64,000 nt of DNA from Roseovarius azorensis (GTDB lineage: Bacteria; Pseudomonadota; Alphaproteobacteria; Rhodobacterales; Rhodobacteraceae). The stretch is from positions 248,001-312,000 of the forward strand of contig NZ_FOAG01000003.1 of NCBI RefSeq assembly GCF_900109455.1, read 5' to 3'. Below are positions 8,350 through 17,427 of this stretch, one piece after another. The translations under genes were made by a program, and so were the position numbers. How positions within the stretch are numbered: the stretch's first letter is position 1; each line of letters begins with the position of its first letter. The notes beneath the pieces are model-generated. The model did not search any database, was not told the DNA's origin, and saw nothing but the letters and a program-made list of their open reading frames with translations.

Positions 8350-10893
8350 TCAGTCTCCAATCTTGTCCCTGACCGTCAGCTGTGCGGCAGCAAGTCGCGC
8401 CACCGGAACCCGGAAAGGCGAGCACGAAACATAGGTAAATCCGGCATCGCGGCAGAACGAGATTGATTCGGGGTTACCACCATGCTCGCCGCAGATCGAC
8501 AAGACCACGTCCGGATTTGCCGCGCGCCCACGCTCTGCCCCGATCTTGAGCAGTTCGCCCACCCCGTCGGTATCAAGCGTGTGAAACGGATCTTCGGGGT
8601 AAACGCCCTGCTTGACATAGTCCGACATGAACCGTCCCGCATCGTCGCGCGACAGCCCATAGGTCATCTGCGTCAGGTCATTCGTGCCAAAGCTGAGAAA
8701 CGACACCAGCGGTGCAATCTCACCCGCCCGCAGCGCGGCGCGCGGCGTCTCGACCATCACACCCAGCCGATAGGTGAAATCGCGCCGCGTCTCGTTGCGC
8801 ACCGCCGCGGCCACCGCGTCGATCCGGGTCTTGACCAGTTCCACTTCGCGGCGGGCGCTGACCAGCGGGATCATCACCTCGGGCACCACCGCCGCACCTT
8901 CCTTGCTGGCCTCCAGCGTTGCCTCGAAGATCGCGCGTGCCTGCATGTCGTAGATCTCCGGCACGGTGATCCCAAGCCGCACGCCGCGCATCCCCAGCAT
9001 GGGGTTGTATTCGCCCAGCGCCTCGACCCGCCGGGTCACGTCCGAGAGCGGCAGATCCAGCGCCTCGGCCAGTTGCAGATGCCCTGCCCGGTCGGTGGGC
9101 AGGAATTCGTGCAAGGGCGGATCAAACAGGCGGATACAGACCGGCTGCCCCTGCATGATGCGAAAGAGATCGGTGAAATCCGCCCGCTGCATCGGCAACA
9201 GCCGCTCCAGAACCGCGGCACGATCCTTGCTGCTGTCGGCAAAGATCATCTCGCGCATCACCGTCAGCCGCTCGGTGTCGAAAAACATATGCTCGGTCCG
9301 GCACAACCCGATACCGCGCGCGTTGAAATTGCGTGCAACCTCCGCGTCGGCGGGGGTATCGGCATTGGCGCGCACCGCGATATCGCGGATATCATCGGCC
9401 CAGCTCATCAGCGTCTGGAACGACTCGTCGCGCGCCGCCTCGAGCAGCGGTGTTTCCCCGGCCAGAACCTGCCCGCCCGTGCCGTCGATGGTGATCTGAT
9501 CCCCGGCCCTGAACACCCGCCCGTCGGGCATGACCAACTGCTTGCGGCGGGTCTGGAAATGGATCTCCGACGCGCCCACCACGCAGGGCAGACCGATACC
9601 GCGCCCGATCACCGCCGCATGGCTGGTCATGCCGCCCCGTTCGGTCAGGACCGCCACAGCGGCATGCATGCCGCGGATATCCTCGGGGCTGGTTTCGCGG
9701 CGCACCAGAACAGAGGCCTCGCCGCGCGCCTCCGCCGCCTGCGCCTCGGCGGCGGAAAAGACGATCCTGCCCGAAGCGGCGCCGGGACTGGCCGCGATCC
9801 CGCGCGCCAGGATATCGCGCGACGCATCGGGGTCCACCTGCCGGTGCAGCAATTCGTTGAGCGAGCGGGGCTCGACCCGCATCAGCGCCTCTTCGCGGGA
9901 AATGATCCTGTCCTGAGCCAGAGCAACGGCGATGCTGACCGCCGCGCGCGCGTTGCGCGCAACGCGCAGCCCGTCGAGGATCCAGACCTTGCCATTCTCG
10001 ATGGTGAACTCGGTCTGCATCTCCTCGCGCAGTTTATGGCGCATCAACTCAGTATAGGCCTTTATTTCCGCAAAGGCCTCAGGTGCCAGTTCTTCCAGCG
10101 AGGGCCCGCGCGGGTCGCGCTCGAGATAGAGCGCGTCCGATCCGCCGCGCAGCGCATCGCGCCCCTGGCTCTGGCTCTGATAACGCCCGGTGATCTGGCG
10201 CGCGCCGGTCTTGCTGTCGACCAGCTGCATGACGCCAGCACCACATTCCCCCTGCCCCAACCCCAGCGCCAGTTCCTGCACCACCAGGCCCAGTCCGGCA
10301 TCGGCCGGCGCGCCCTTGGCCTGCCGCAAGAGGCGCGCCGTCGTCCCCTCCCAGGCCCGCGCCATCGAACGCAGCACCTCGGTCAGTTGAACCGCCGGAT
10401 CCTGGGGAAATTCCTCTTCGGTCTCGTCCTCATAGGCGCGCAGCGCCTCGGTCAGCGCCAGCACCGGATCCTCCGAGACATCCTCGAACACATCCGGGTC
10501 AAGCCGCGCCACATGGATCGCATAGGCCTGCACGAAACGCAGATAGATCTCTGACGCCGCCTGTTTGCCGATCCGATCCGACAACTCGGCAAAACGTGCA
10601 TCGTTGATGCCGATGTTCAGCACCGCCCCCGGCCCGCCCCAGTCGGGATCCTCGGACGAGGGGCGCACGCACAAGAGCGGCGCATTACCGAACGGCGCGA
10701 GCAGCCTGCCCATGTCCGGCAACTCTCCCGCCGCGATCCGGTGAACCGCCTGAAACGACAACGCAATCGTGCGCGGCACCGGCAGATCGAGCCGCACCAG
10801 ACGTTGCAGGCATTTCGCCCGCCCGCCGTGGGTATTCGCATGCACCGGGGCCGAAGCCGTGATGCGCGTGATGTGGCTGTCGTTTTGCTGCAC
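8350..10893 (-). CDS. ppdK: Pyruvate, phosphate dikinase-like PEP-utilising enzyme with divergent N-domain
   Basis: An 847-residue protein in PPDK order: N-terminal ATP-grasp-like domain, swivelling phosphohistidine domain with TERGGMTSHAAVIGRG (the phosphorylated His is present), and a C-terminal PEP/pyruvate barrel with GIGLCRTEHMF, SFGTNDLTQMTYGLSRDD and the catalytic Cys in ICGEHGG. The first part departs from typical PPDK: the glycine-rich ATP-binding start is HGGRAKCLQRL and the usual VRSGA..MPG loop reads VRPSSEDPDWGGPGAVLNIG. GTG 10893 is preferred because GGAAAGG precedes it. It lies downstream of glyS on the same strand. PPDK interconverts pyruvate and PEP; whether this copy still binds ATP is open. 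Confidence 0.8.
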   Translation of the reverse strand: MQQNDSHITRITASAPVHANTHGGRAKCLQRLVRLDLPVPRTIALSFQAVHRIAAGELPDMGRLLAPFGNAPLLCVRPSSEDPDWGGPGAVLNIGINDARFAELSDRIGKQAASEIYLRFVQAYAIHVARLDPDVFEDVSEDPVLALTEALRAYEDETEEEFPQDPAVQLTEVLRSMARAWEGTTARLLRQAKGAPADAGLGLVVQELALGLGQGECGAGVMQLVDSKTGARQITGRYQSQSQGRDALRGGSDALYLERDPRGPSLEELAPEAFAEIKAYTELMRHKLREEMQTEFTIENGKVWILDGLRVARNARAAVSIAVALAQDRIISREEALMRVEPRSLNELLHRQVDPDASRDILARGIAASPGAASGRIVFSAAEAQAAEARGEASVLVRRETSPEDIRGMHAAVAVLTERGGMTSHAAVIGRGIGLPCVVGASEIHFQTRRKQLVMPDGRVFRAGDQITIDGTGGQVLAGETPLLEAARDESFQTLMSWADDIRDIAVRANADTPADAEVARNFNARGIGLCRTEHMFFDTERLTVMREMIFADSSKDRAAVLERLLPMQRADFTDLFRIMQGQPVCIRLFDPPLHEFLPTDRAGHLQLAEALDLPLSDVTRRVEALGEYNPMLGMRGVRLGITVPEIYDMQARAIFEATLEASKEGAAVVPEVMIPLVSARREVELVKTRIDAVAAAVRNETRRDFTYRLGVMVETPRAALRAGEIAPLVSFLSFGTNDLTQMTYGLSRDDAGRFMSDYVKQGVYPEDPFHTLDTDGVGELLKIGAERGRAANPDVVLSICGEHGGNPESISFCRDAGFTYVSCSPFRVPVARLAAAQLTVRDKIGD

Positions 10894-11001
10894 TGCGGCA
10901 CCTTTCCGTTGCCCGCACCATACGCCCGGATTTGCACAAGGCAAGGGAAAGGATCACAGCACTGTGACAGGTCACGCGCCCTGCCCGCCCCCATCCTTGG
11001 T

Positions 11002-11083
11002 CGTCATCCCCGCGAAGGCGGGGATCTCGGGAGGCAACGCTGCACCGCTGTCAGGCGATCCTCGGATCAAGCCCGAGGATGAC
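11002..11083. repeat. Dispersed palindromic repeat (copy B)
   Basis: Two inverted units, CATCCCCGC gaa GGCGGGGAT (about 11004-11025) and ATCCTCGG atcaag CCCGAGGAT (about 11058-11080), between the 3' end of glyS and the start of the PPDK-like gene. Same family as the copies at 970, 44857 and 49071. Confidence 0.8.
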
Positions 11084-11094
11084 GCGGCAAAGCT

Positions 11095-13371
11095 CTACCC
11101 CTCGATGCGCGTCAGGTCCGCCGCCTGCAAGCATATCCGCCGGATGCTGCTCAGCAGGTTCAGGCGGTTGCGCCGGATCACCTGCACTTCGGCATTGACC
11201 TGCACCGCCTCGAAAAACGCGTCAATCGGCGCCCGTAGGGCGGCCATGGCCCGCATCGCGGCGGCGAAATCCTCGGCCTTCAGGGCGGCGGCAATCGCAG
11301 GCTCTGCGGTGTCGAGGGCCGCAAAGAGCGCGCGTTCCTCGTCGGTCTCGGCAAATTTCACATCCGCGCCATAGGAATATTCCACCCCGTCCTTTTCCTC
11401 GGCCTGCGTCAGGATGTTGTTGGCGCGCTTGAAACCCTGCAACAGGTTCCCGCCATCGTCTGTCTTGAGGAAATCGCCGAGAGCGCGGGCGCGGCGGACC
11501 AGCAGCGTGAGATCGTCATTGCCCGGCATGGCGAGGCAGGCGTCGATCACGTCATGGCGGATGCCTTCGTCACGCAGATGGACCTTGAGGCGGTCGTGGA
11601 GAAAGGCGAGGAGGTCCTCAACCCTTGGCAATGCTTTCTTCATCGCTGGATCGATAAGGCTTTCGTCCACATCTTTGGTTTTCCCGGTGAACGGATCATA
11701 ACTCCTCAGTTTTCTATTCATTTCAGCTGCGGCTTCATCGAGGCTTTTCGCGTCCGAGAGGTCAAACCCCAGCCTTTTTGCGTGTGCCTCCAATTCTCGG
11801 ACATTAGCAACAAAATCGAACCACGGGTTACCATAGAAACTTAGGAAAACTCGACGCAAGAGGATTGGTGAAATTGACAATCTTACCCCATTCCCCAACA
11901 CCAACCGAATAACTCCCAACGCCGCCCGCCGCAGCGCGTAGGGGTCTTTCGACCCCGTGGGCTTCTCGTCGATCGCCCAGAACCCGCACAAAGTGTCGAT
12001 CTTGTCGGCGAGCGCCACCGCCACCGACACCGGCGCGCTTGGCACAGCGTCCCCCGGCCCCAAAGGCTTGTAATGCTCCTCGCAGGCCTCAGGCACGCCG
12101 TCGTCATGCCCCGCCGCCGCTGCATAATACCGCCCCATCACGCCCTGCAATTCGGGAAACTCCCCCACCATTGCCGATTGCAGATCGGCCTTGGCCACCC
12201 GCGCGGCCTCTGCCGCCAGATCGGGCTTGGCCCCCACCAGCGGCGCGATCTCGCGCGCCAGCGCCTCAATCCGCGCCACGCGGTCCGCCTGTGATCCCAG
12301 CTTGTTGTGAAAGGTCACGTCGCGCAGCCCCTCGGCCATACCCTCCAGCCCCCGCTCACGGACAATCCGCAGGTCATTCTCCCAAAAGAATTTCGCATCC
12401 GACAACCGCGCCGCCAGCACCTTCTGATTACCCGCAAGGATCGTCGCGCCGTGATCGGCGGTCTCGACATTGGCCACCGTGACAAACCGTTCGATCCGGC
12501 CTGTCTTGGGGTTTTTCACCGAAAAGAACTTCTGATGTTCCTTCATCGAGGTCTGCAACACCTCCGGCGGCAGGTCGAGAAAGGCATCGTCGATCCGGCC
12601 CATCAGCACCACGGGCCATTCCACCAGCCCCGCCACCTCTGACAGCAACCCGCGATCCTCGACCACCTCCAGCCCCGAGGCAAAGGCCTGATTGCCCGCC
12701 TCCTGCCAGATGTGCTCGGCCCGCTCTACGGCATCCAGAATGACATGTTCGCGCCGCAGCCTGGCGCGGTAATCGTCAAACGACGACACGGCAAACCGCC
12801 CCGCGCCCATGAACCGGTGCCCCTCGGTCGTGTTGCCTGCGCGGATGCCGTCCACGTCAAGATCAACGATCTGCGCCTCACCCGCCTCATCGGTCAGGAT
12901 GCACAATATCGAATGCAACGGCCGCACCCAGCGCAGGCTGCCCGCCCCCCAGCGCATCGACTTGGGCCAGGGGAAATTGCGGATCAGTTTCTCCAACTCC
13001 TCCGCCACGATGTCCGCCGCCGCCCGTCCGGGCCGGGTGATGGTGGCGAAATAGACCTGCCCCTTCTTCTCGTCGCGCACCTCCAGCTGATCGCGCGTCA
13101 GCCCCGCGCCGCGCAGGAACCCCTCGATCGCCTGAGCGGGCGCATCGACACGCGGGCCCTTGCGTTCCTCACGGGTCGTCGGGCTCTGGGCCGGCAATCC
13201 CTGCACCGTCAGCGCCAGCCGCCGGGGCGTGGAAAACGCCGCCGCGCCCGCATAGGTCAACCCCGCAGCGACCAGCGCATCGGTCATGCCGCGGCGCAGA
13301 TCCTCGGCGGCCCTGGCCTGCATGCGCGCGGGGATTTCCTCGGAGAAAAGTTCGATCAGGAGATCGGGCAT
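11095..13371 (-). CDS. glyS: Glycine--tRNA ligase beta subunit
   Basis: A 758-residue subunit of the alpha2beta2 glycyl-tRNA synthetase; it binds tRNA-Gly and is required for charging by GlyQ. Starts MPDLLIELFSEEIPARMQ, the standard N-terminus, and carries the HD-like core and a C-terminal anticodon-binding region. It is longer than typical GlyS (about 690 residues). Residues about 490-577 coincide with a low-GC stretch (11640-11900, about 47% GC by count) that differs in composition from the rest and contains FYGNPWFDFVANVRELEAHA and YDPFTGKTKDVDE. The reading frame is intact. It follows the DUF6446 gene by 3 bases in the operon glyQ-DUF6446-glyS. Confidence 0.95.
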   Translation of the reverse strand: MPDLLIELFSEEIPARMQARAAEDLRRGMTDALVAAGLTYAGAAAFSTPRRLALTVQGLPAQSPTTREERKGPRVDAPAQAIEGFLRGAGLTRDQLEVRDEKKGQVYFATITRPGRAAADIVAEELEKLIRNFPWPKSMRWGAGSLRWVRPLHSILCILTDEAGEAQIVDLDVDGIRAGNTTEGHRFMGAGRFAVSSFDDYRARLRREHVILDAVERAEHIWQEAGNQAFASGLEVVEDRGLLSEVAGLVEWPVVLMGRIDDAFLDLPPEVLQTSMKEHQKFFSVKNPKTGRIERFVTVANVETADHGATILAGNQKVLAARLSDAKFFWENDLRIVRERGLEGMAEGLRDVTFHNKLGSQADRVARIEALAREIAPLVGAKPDLAAEAARVAKADLQSAMVGEFPELQGVMGRYYAAAAGHDDGVPEACEEHYKPLGPGDAVPSAPVSVAVALADKIDTLCGFWAIDEKPTGSKDPYALRRAALGVIRLVLGNGVRLSISPILLRRVFLSFYGNPWFDFVANVRELEAHAKRLGFDLSDAKSLDEAAAEMNRKLRSYDPFTGKTKDVDESLIDPAMKKALPRVEDLLAFLHDRLKVHLRDEGIRHDVIDACLAMPGNDDLTLLVRRARALGDFLKTDDGGNLLQGFKRANNILTQAEEKDGVEYSYGADVKFAETDEERALFAALDTAEPAIAAALKAEDFAAAMRAMAALRAPIDAFFEAVQVNAEVQVIRRNRLNLLSSIRRICLQAADLTRIEG

Positions 13372-13374
13372 GAT

Positions 13375-13899
13375 TCAGTATCCTTGCGGCGGTTCGGGGC
13401 AATCCTCGGGCGCGGGCTGGCCGTCAAACACCACCCTGCCGCAGCGGTTGATCTGGTGCCAGGCATAGCCACGACCGTCCTCGGTGATGGCGACCACGCG
13501 GTCCACGCCATAGATCACATCGCGCTGCCCCAGAAAGGCCAGCGCGCGGCCCTCTTCCAGCGCCTGACCGATCGCCCCTGCATCATAGCAATCGAACCAT
13601 CCGGGCGCGGTCAGGGGTTCTGCGGCCTCGTATATTTCATAGGTCTCGCTCAGCATCGCATGGCTCATCGGGGTGGTGAAACAGGCGCGATAGCGGATCG
13701 GGCTGCTGTCGGCGTCAATCGCGCGAAAATCCTCATAAAGCGCCGGTTCCGGCGAACCCGTGGCCAGCGAGGTCAGAAGCACATCGTTCGCGCCATCCGC
13801 CGCCACCTCCTCGTAGAAGTGATAGACCTGAAGGTAATACATGGCCGCACCGGCCATCAGCGCGGTCACCAGGATCGCCACCGCCAATATCCTGCCCAT
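13375..13899 (-). CDS. DUF6446-like single-pass membrane protein inside the glyQ-glyS operon
   Basis: A 174-residue protein with one N-terminal hydrophobic segment (about residues 3-23, GRILAVAILVTALMAGAAM), then a probably periplasmic domain with three or more Cys (RACFTTP, WFDCYDA, NRCGRVV, EDCPEPP) and a conserved-looking WHQINRCGRVVFDG end. The start at 13899 overlaps the glyQ stop as TGATG, so translation is coupled. I recognise it only as an uncharacterised alphaproteobacterial family. Why it sits between the two synthetase subunits is unknown. Confidence 0.8.
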   Translation of the reverse strand: MGRILAVAILVTALMAGAAMYYLQVYHFYEEVAADGANDVLLTSLATGSPEPALYEDFRAIDADSSPIRYRACFTTPMSHAMLSETYEIYEAAEPLTAPGWFDCYDAGAIGQALEEGRALAFLGQRDVIYGVDRVVAITEDGRGYAWHQINRCGRVVFDGQPAPEDCPEPPQGY

Positions 13900-14828
13900 C
13901 ACGCCGCCTGCCCCCCGGCCTCTGTCCGCACAAAGGCGTCGGCGCATTTTTTCGCCAGCGCCCGCACCCGACCGATATAGGCCTGCCGCTCGGTCACGGA
14001 AATGACGCCGCGCGCGTCGAGCAGGTTGAAGATGTGGCTCGCCTTGATGCACTGATCATAGGCCGGATGCGCCATGATGATGCGCTTGCCCGTCTTGGGG
14101 TCTTCAGCCTCCTGCGCCAGGATCGCCTGACATTCCGCCTCGGCCTCCTCGAAATGCCGAAGCAGAACCTCGGTGTTGGCCACATCGAAATTCCAGCGGC
14201 TGTATTCTTCCTCGGTCTGCCGGAACACATCGCCATAGCAGAGCGGAATGGGGGCCGCGGGATCGTTGAACGGCATGTCCATCACGTGATCAATGCCCAG
14301 CACATACATCGCCAGCCGCTCCAGCCCATAGGTCAGCTCACCCGACACCGGCACACAGTCATGCCCGCCGACCTGCTGGAAATAGGTGAACTGGCTCACC
14401 TCCATCCCGTCGCACCAGACCTCCCAGCCCAGACCCCAGGCGCCCAGCGTGGGGCTTTCCCAGTCATCCTCGACGAAACGGATGTCATGCAGGGCCATGT
14501 CGATGCCGATGGCGCGCAGACTGCCAAGGTATAGGTCCTGCAGATCGGGCGGGCTGGGTTTGATCAGCACCTGATACTGATAATAATGCTGCAAGCGGTT
14601 CGGGTTCTCGCCATATCGCCCATCGGTCGGACGGCGCGAGGGCTGGACATAGGCCGCGGCCCAGGGGTTCGATCCCAGCGAACGCAGCGTCGTGGCGGGA
14701 TGAAACGTACCCGCCCCCACCTCCATGTCATAGGGCTGCATCATCGCACAGCCCTGCGCCGCCCAATAGGTCTGAAGCCGCAGAATGATCTCCTGAAAAC
14801 TGCGCGGTTTCTCGGTCTTGTCGGTCAT
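13899..14828 (-). CDS. glyQ: Glycine--tRNA ligase alpha subunit
   Basis: A 309-residue catalytic subunit that activates glycine with ATP. Shows the class II synthetase elements [39 protein letters not shown] and [20 protein letters not shown], and the C-terminal [18 protein letters not shown]. Length is normal for GlyQ. First gene of the operon glyQ-DUF6446-glyS, with a one-base TGATG overlap with the next gene. Confidence 0.97.
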   Translation of the reverse strand: MTDKTEKPRSFQEIILRLQTYWAAQGCAMMQPYDMEVGAGTFHPATTLRSLGSNPWAAAYVQPSRRPTDGRYGENPNRLQHYYQYQVLIKPSPPDLQDLYLGSLRAIGIDMALHDIRFVEDDWESPTLGAWGLGWEVWCDGMEVSQFTYFQQVGGHDCVPVSGELTYGLERLAMYVLGIDHVMDMPFNDPAAPIPLCYGDVFRQTEEEYSRWNFDVANTEVLLRHFEEAEAECQAILAQEAEDPKTGKRIIMAHPAYDQCIKASHIFNLLDARGVISVTERQAYIGRVRALAKKCADAFVRTEAGGQAA

Positions 14829-14888
14829 GCCTGCCCCCGGGGCTGCCCCTGAATTGCCGCCCCTACCTAGGCCGGGCGCGGGGCGGGG

Positions 14889-15230
14889 TCAATCGGGCAG
14901 CGCATAGCGCGAGCCACTGGCAAAGATATTGCCGCGCCGCGCAATGCGCACGTTGCTGTGGCAGAGCCGATAGCCGCGCCGTTCCATGATCTGACGCACC
15001 ATGTGACCGATCATCTGTTTGATCCGGCGCTGCGCGACCTCGCCACCGAATTCGCGCAGCAGCAGCGGCGCCAGAGGCTCGATCGCGGGACGCGCGAGGT
15101 AGCTCGCGGTTTCCATCCGGATGATGATGTCGCTCCGGTTCAGAAAGAGCCAGAGCGCGTCGCCGTTTTCACGCGCATGGGTCGCGGCGAACCTGTCGGG
15201 ACGATAGGGGTGCGAAATGAGGGCGGTCAC
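14889..15230 (-). CDS. Uncharacterised 113-residue protein
   Basis: Reads from a GTG at 15230 (preceded by GGATACGATC) with an N-terminus TALISHPYRPDRFAATH; a longer frame reaching 15278 is possible but starts inside the ACATGTC motif region. Basic overall, with HMVRQIMERRGYRLCHSNVR and a C-terminal GNIFASGSRYALPD. No signal peptide or membrane segment. I do not recognise the family. The small size, basic charge and C-terminal Arg/Gly-rich stretch could suit nucleic-acid binding, but this is not supported further. Confidence 0.6.
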   Translation of the reverse strand: MTALISHPYRPDRFAATHARENGDALWLFLNRSDIIIRMETASYLARPAIEPLAPLLLREFGGEVAQRRIKQMIGHMVRQIMERRGYRLCHSNVRIARRGNIFASGSRYALPD

Positions 15231-15661
15231 GGATCGTATCCTCCGGGTTTGCCGTTTGAGACCCGGACAGGAAGACATGTCTTGTTTAACATGTCATGAA
15301 CGCACAGCGGTGTCGGATCGGTTGACAGCGGCCCGTGCGGACAGAGGCGGCGCCGATCTCGGAGCACTCCCCGGCCAGACCATTCAGGACAAGCGCCGGC
15401 GACAGACGGTCAGACACACAAATACACCGCCCGGATGACATCTCATCCAAGACATGTCATCACCGCCATCTGCCACCCGAATCCACCGCGCCAGAGATTT
15501 TCCGATGCGGCGATTTTCCACCGATGTCCGAACCGACATTCCATGCGCCCACGCCTGTCCCGCGCCAGCCTTTCAAACATTTCGAGTGCATCCCCCGGCA
15601 ATTTTGCTAAAACCCCGAAGAGGTCTCTTTGACCGCCACGGGACACGACCGGGGAGAACGG
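15231..15661. other. 431-base intergenic region with ACATGTC palindromes
   Basis: Between divergent genes. No credible coding frame was found. It contains AAGACATGTCTT (15272-15283, a perfect 12-bp palindrome), a second ACATGTC at 15289-15295, and GACATGTC again at 15451-15458 next to a related GATGACATCTCATC (15434-15447). These look like binding sites for a dimeric regulator of unknown identity. Confidence 0.5.
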
Positions 15662-17395
15662 ATGGCGCGCATTTTTTTCAGGTTCATATTGATGGCATGC
15701 ATGGTTGCACCTGCGGCCTGGGCACAGCAAGAGCCGCTCGTATGGGTGCAGATCGAGGCACAGCCAAGCCTGACTGAGGCCCAGGCCAGTGCGCGCCGCT
15801 ACGCCGCCGATCTGCCGGATGTGAACGGATTTTCCCTCGATACCGGCTGGTACGCCATCGCCCTCGGCCCCTACCGGCCCGACGAGGCGCTGCGCGTGTT
15901 GCAGGTCTACCGCGCCGAGGGGGTGATCGCGCGTGACAGCTACATCGCCGAGAACTCTGCCTATCGACAGCAATTCTGGCCGATCGGCGCGAATTTCCTG
16001 CAACGGCCCGCGCTTGCCACGCCCGATCAGCCCCCCGTCATCGCGCAGACCCCCACGCCACAGCCTGAACCCGCGGATGAAACCCCGCGCGAGGCGCAGG
16101 ACAGCGAAAGCCGCCTCAGCCGCGACGAACGCGCTGAACTGCAGATCGCGCTGAAATGGGCCGGGGTCTATGACGGCGCGATCGACGCCGCCTTTGGCAG
16201 GGGCACACGCGCCTCGATGGCGCGCTGGCAGGCGGCCAACGGGTTCGAGCCGACCGGCATCCTCACCACCCGTCAGCGCGCGGTGCTCCTGGGCCAGTAT
16301 AACGCCGTTCTCGCCGGGCTGGGACTCAAGGTCGTGCGCGACAATGCCGCGGGCATCGCCGTGAAACTGCCCGCATCCGTGGTGAAATTCGACCGCTACG
16401 AGCCGCCGTTCGTCCATTTCAAACCCACCGGCGATATCGACGCCCGTGTCTTGCTGATCAGCCAGCAGGGGGACCGCAACACGCTGGCCGGGCTTTATGA
16501 CATCATGCAGACGCTCGAGATCGTGCCCGAGACCGGGCCGCGCGGTCTGGAAAACGACCGGTTCACGCTGGTCGGCGAGAACGCAATGCACATCTCTCAA
16601 ACCCAGGTCTGGCTGCGGGACGGCCAGATCAAGGGGTTCACCCTGATCTGGCCTGCCGGCGACGAAGAGCGGCGCAAACGCCTGCTGGCCGAGATGCAGA
16701 ACAGCTTTGAATGGCTGTCCGGCACGCTCGACCCGGCCGAGGGCAGCGTCGCGGAACAACGGATCGACCTGATTTCCGGCCTCGAAGTGCGCCAGCCCAG
16801 GCTGTCGCGTTCCGGGTTCTACGTCGACGGGGCGGGCGCGGTGCTGACCACCTCCGAGGTGGTGCAAGAATGCCGCCGCATCACCATAGACGACGCCCAC
16901 GAGGCCAAGGTTGCTCTCACCGACGCCACCCTTGGCGTGTCGCTGCTGCGCCCGCGCAGCCCCCTCGCGCCCCGGAATGTGGCCACATTTCAGGAACTGA
17001 CGCCGCGCCTTTTGTCCGATGTGGCGGTGGCGGGATATTCCTATGGCGGCATTCTGGGCGCGCCGACGCTGACATTCGGTCAGGTCTCGGATCTGCGCGG
17101 CCTCAATGGCGAGACCCATCTCAAACGCCTTGCCCTTGCCGCGCTTGACGGCGACGCGGGCGGGCCGGTTCTCGATGCAGGCGGCGCGGTCCTGGGCATG
17201 CTGCTGCCGCATGCGCAGGAAGGGCGCGCCCTGCCTGAGGGTGTGAGCTTTGCCGCGACCAATGGCGCCCTGCAGGGCGTGCTGACGCAGAGCGGCATCA
17301 CCCCGCGCACCATGTCCGGAATCAGCCGGATTCCCGCCGAGACACTGACCGAACGCGCAGGCGCGCTGACCGTTCTGGTCAGCTGCTGGGACTGA
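15662..17395 (+). CDS. Secreted SPOR/peptidoglycan-binding protein with degenerate trypsin-like domain
   Basis: A 577-residue protein. A signal peptide (about residues 1-23, ending AAWAQQ) is followed by a SPOR-like repeat (about 25-105), a Pro-rich linker, a PG_binding_1 domain (about 147-205; LQIALKWAGVYDGAIDAAFG and ARWQAANGFEPTGILT) and a C-terminal trypsin-2-like fold (about 390-545). In that fold the catalytic His position reads TTSEVV instead of T.HVV, the Asp segment reads TLGVSLLRP instead of D.ALL, and the Ser motif reads DGDAGGPV instead of GDSGGPV. All three catalytic residues appear to be lost. ATG 15662 follows GGGGAGAACGG. Likely a periplasmic cell-wall-binding scaffold rather than a protease. 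Confidence 0.82.
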   Translation: MARIFFRFILMACMVAPAAWAQQEPLVWVQIEAQPSLTEAQASARRYAADLPDVNGFSLDTGWYAIALGPYRPDEALRVLQVYRAEGVIARDSYIAENSAYRQQFWPIGANFLQRPALATPDQPPVIAQTPTPQPEPADETPREAQDSESRLSRDERAELQIALKWAGVYDGAIDAAFGRGTRASMARWQAANGFEPTGILTTRQRAVLLGQYNAVLAGLGLKVVRDNAAGIAVKLPASVVKFDRYEPPFVHFKPTGDIDARVLLISQQGDRNTLAGLYDIMQTLEIVPETGPRGLENDRFTLVGENAMHISQTQVWLRDGQIKGFTLIWPAGDEERRKRLLAEMQNSFEWLSGTLDPAEGSVAEQRIDLISGLEVRQPRLSRSGFYVDGAGAVLTTSEVVQECRRITIDDAHEAKVALTDATLGVSLLRPRSPLAPRNVATFQELTPRLLSDVAVAGYSYGGILGAPTLTFGQVSDLRGLNGETHLKRLALAALDGDAGGPVLDAGGAVLGMLLPHAQEGRALPEGVSFAATNGALQGVLTQSGITPRTMSGISRIPAETLTERAGALTVLVSCWD

Positions 17396-17427
17396 TCCGT
17401 GGCGGGACAGGCGCGAACATCGCCACG

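Noticed and set aside
8482..10554. Long + strand open frame opposite the PPDK-like gene
   Set aside because: The same kind of antisense shadow; no motif or ribosome site supports it.
14655..14680. GGTTCGATCC resembling a tRNA T-arm
   Set aside because: It lies inside glyQ coding sequence on the other strand, with no cloverleaf around it.
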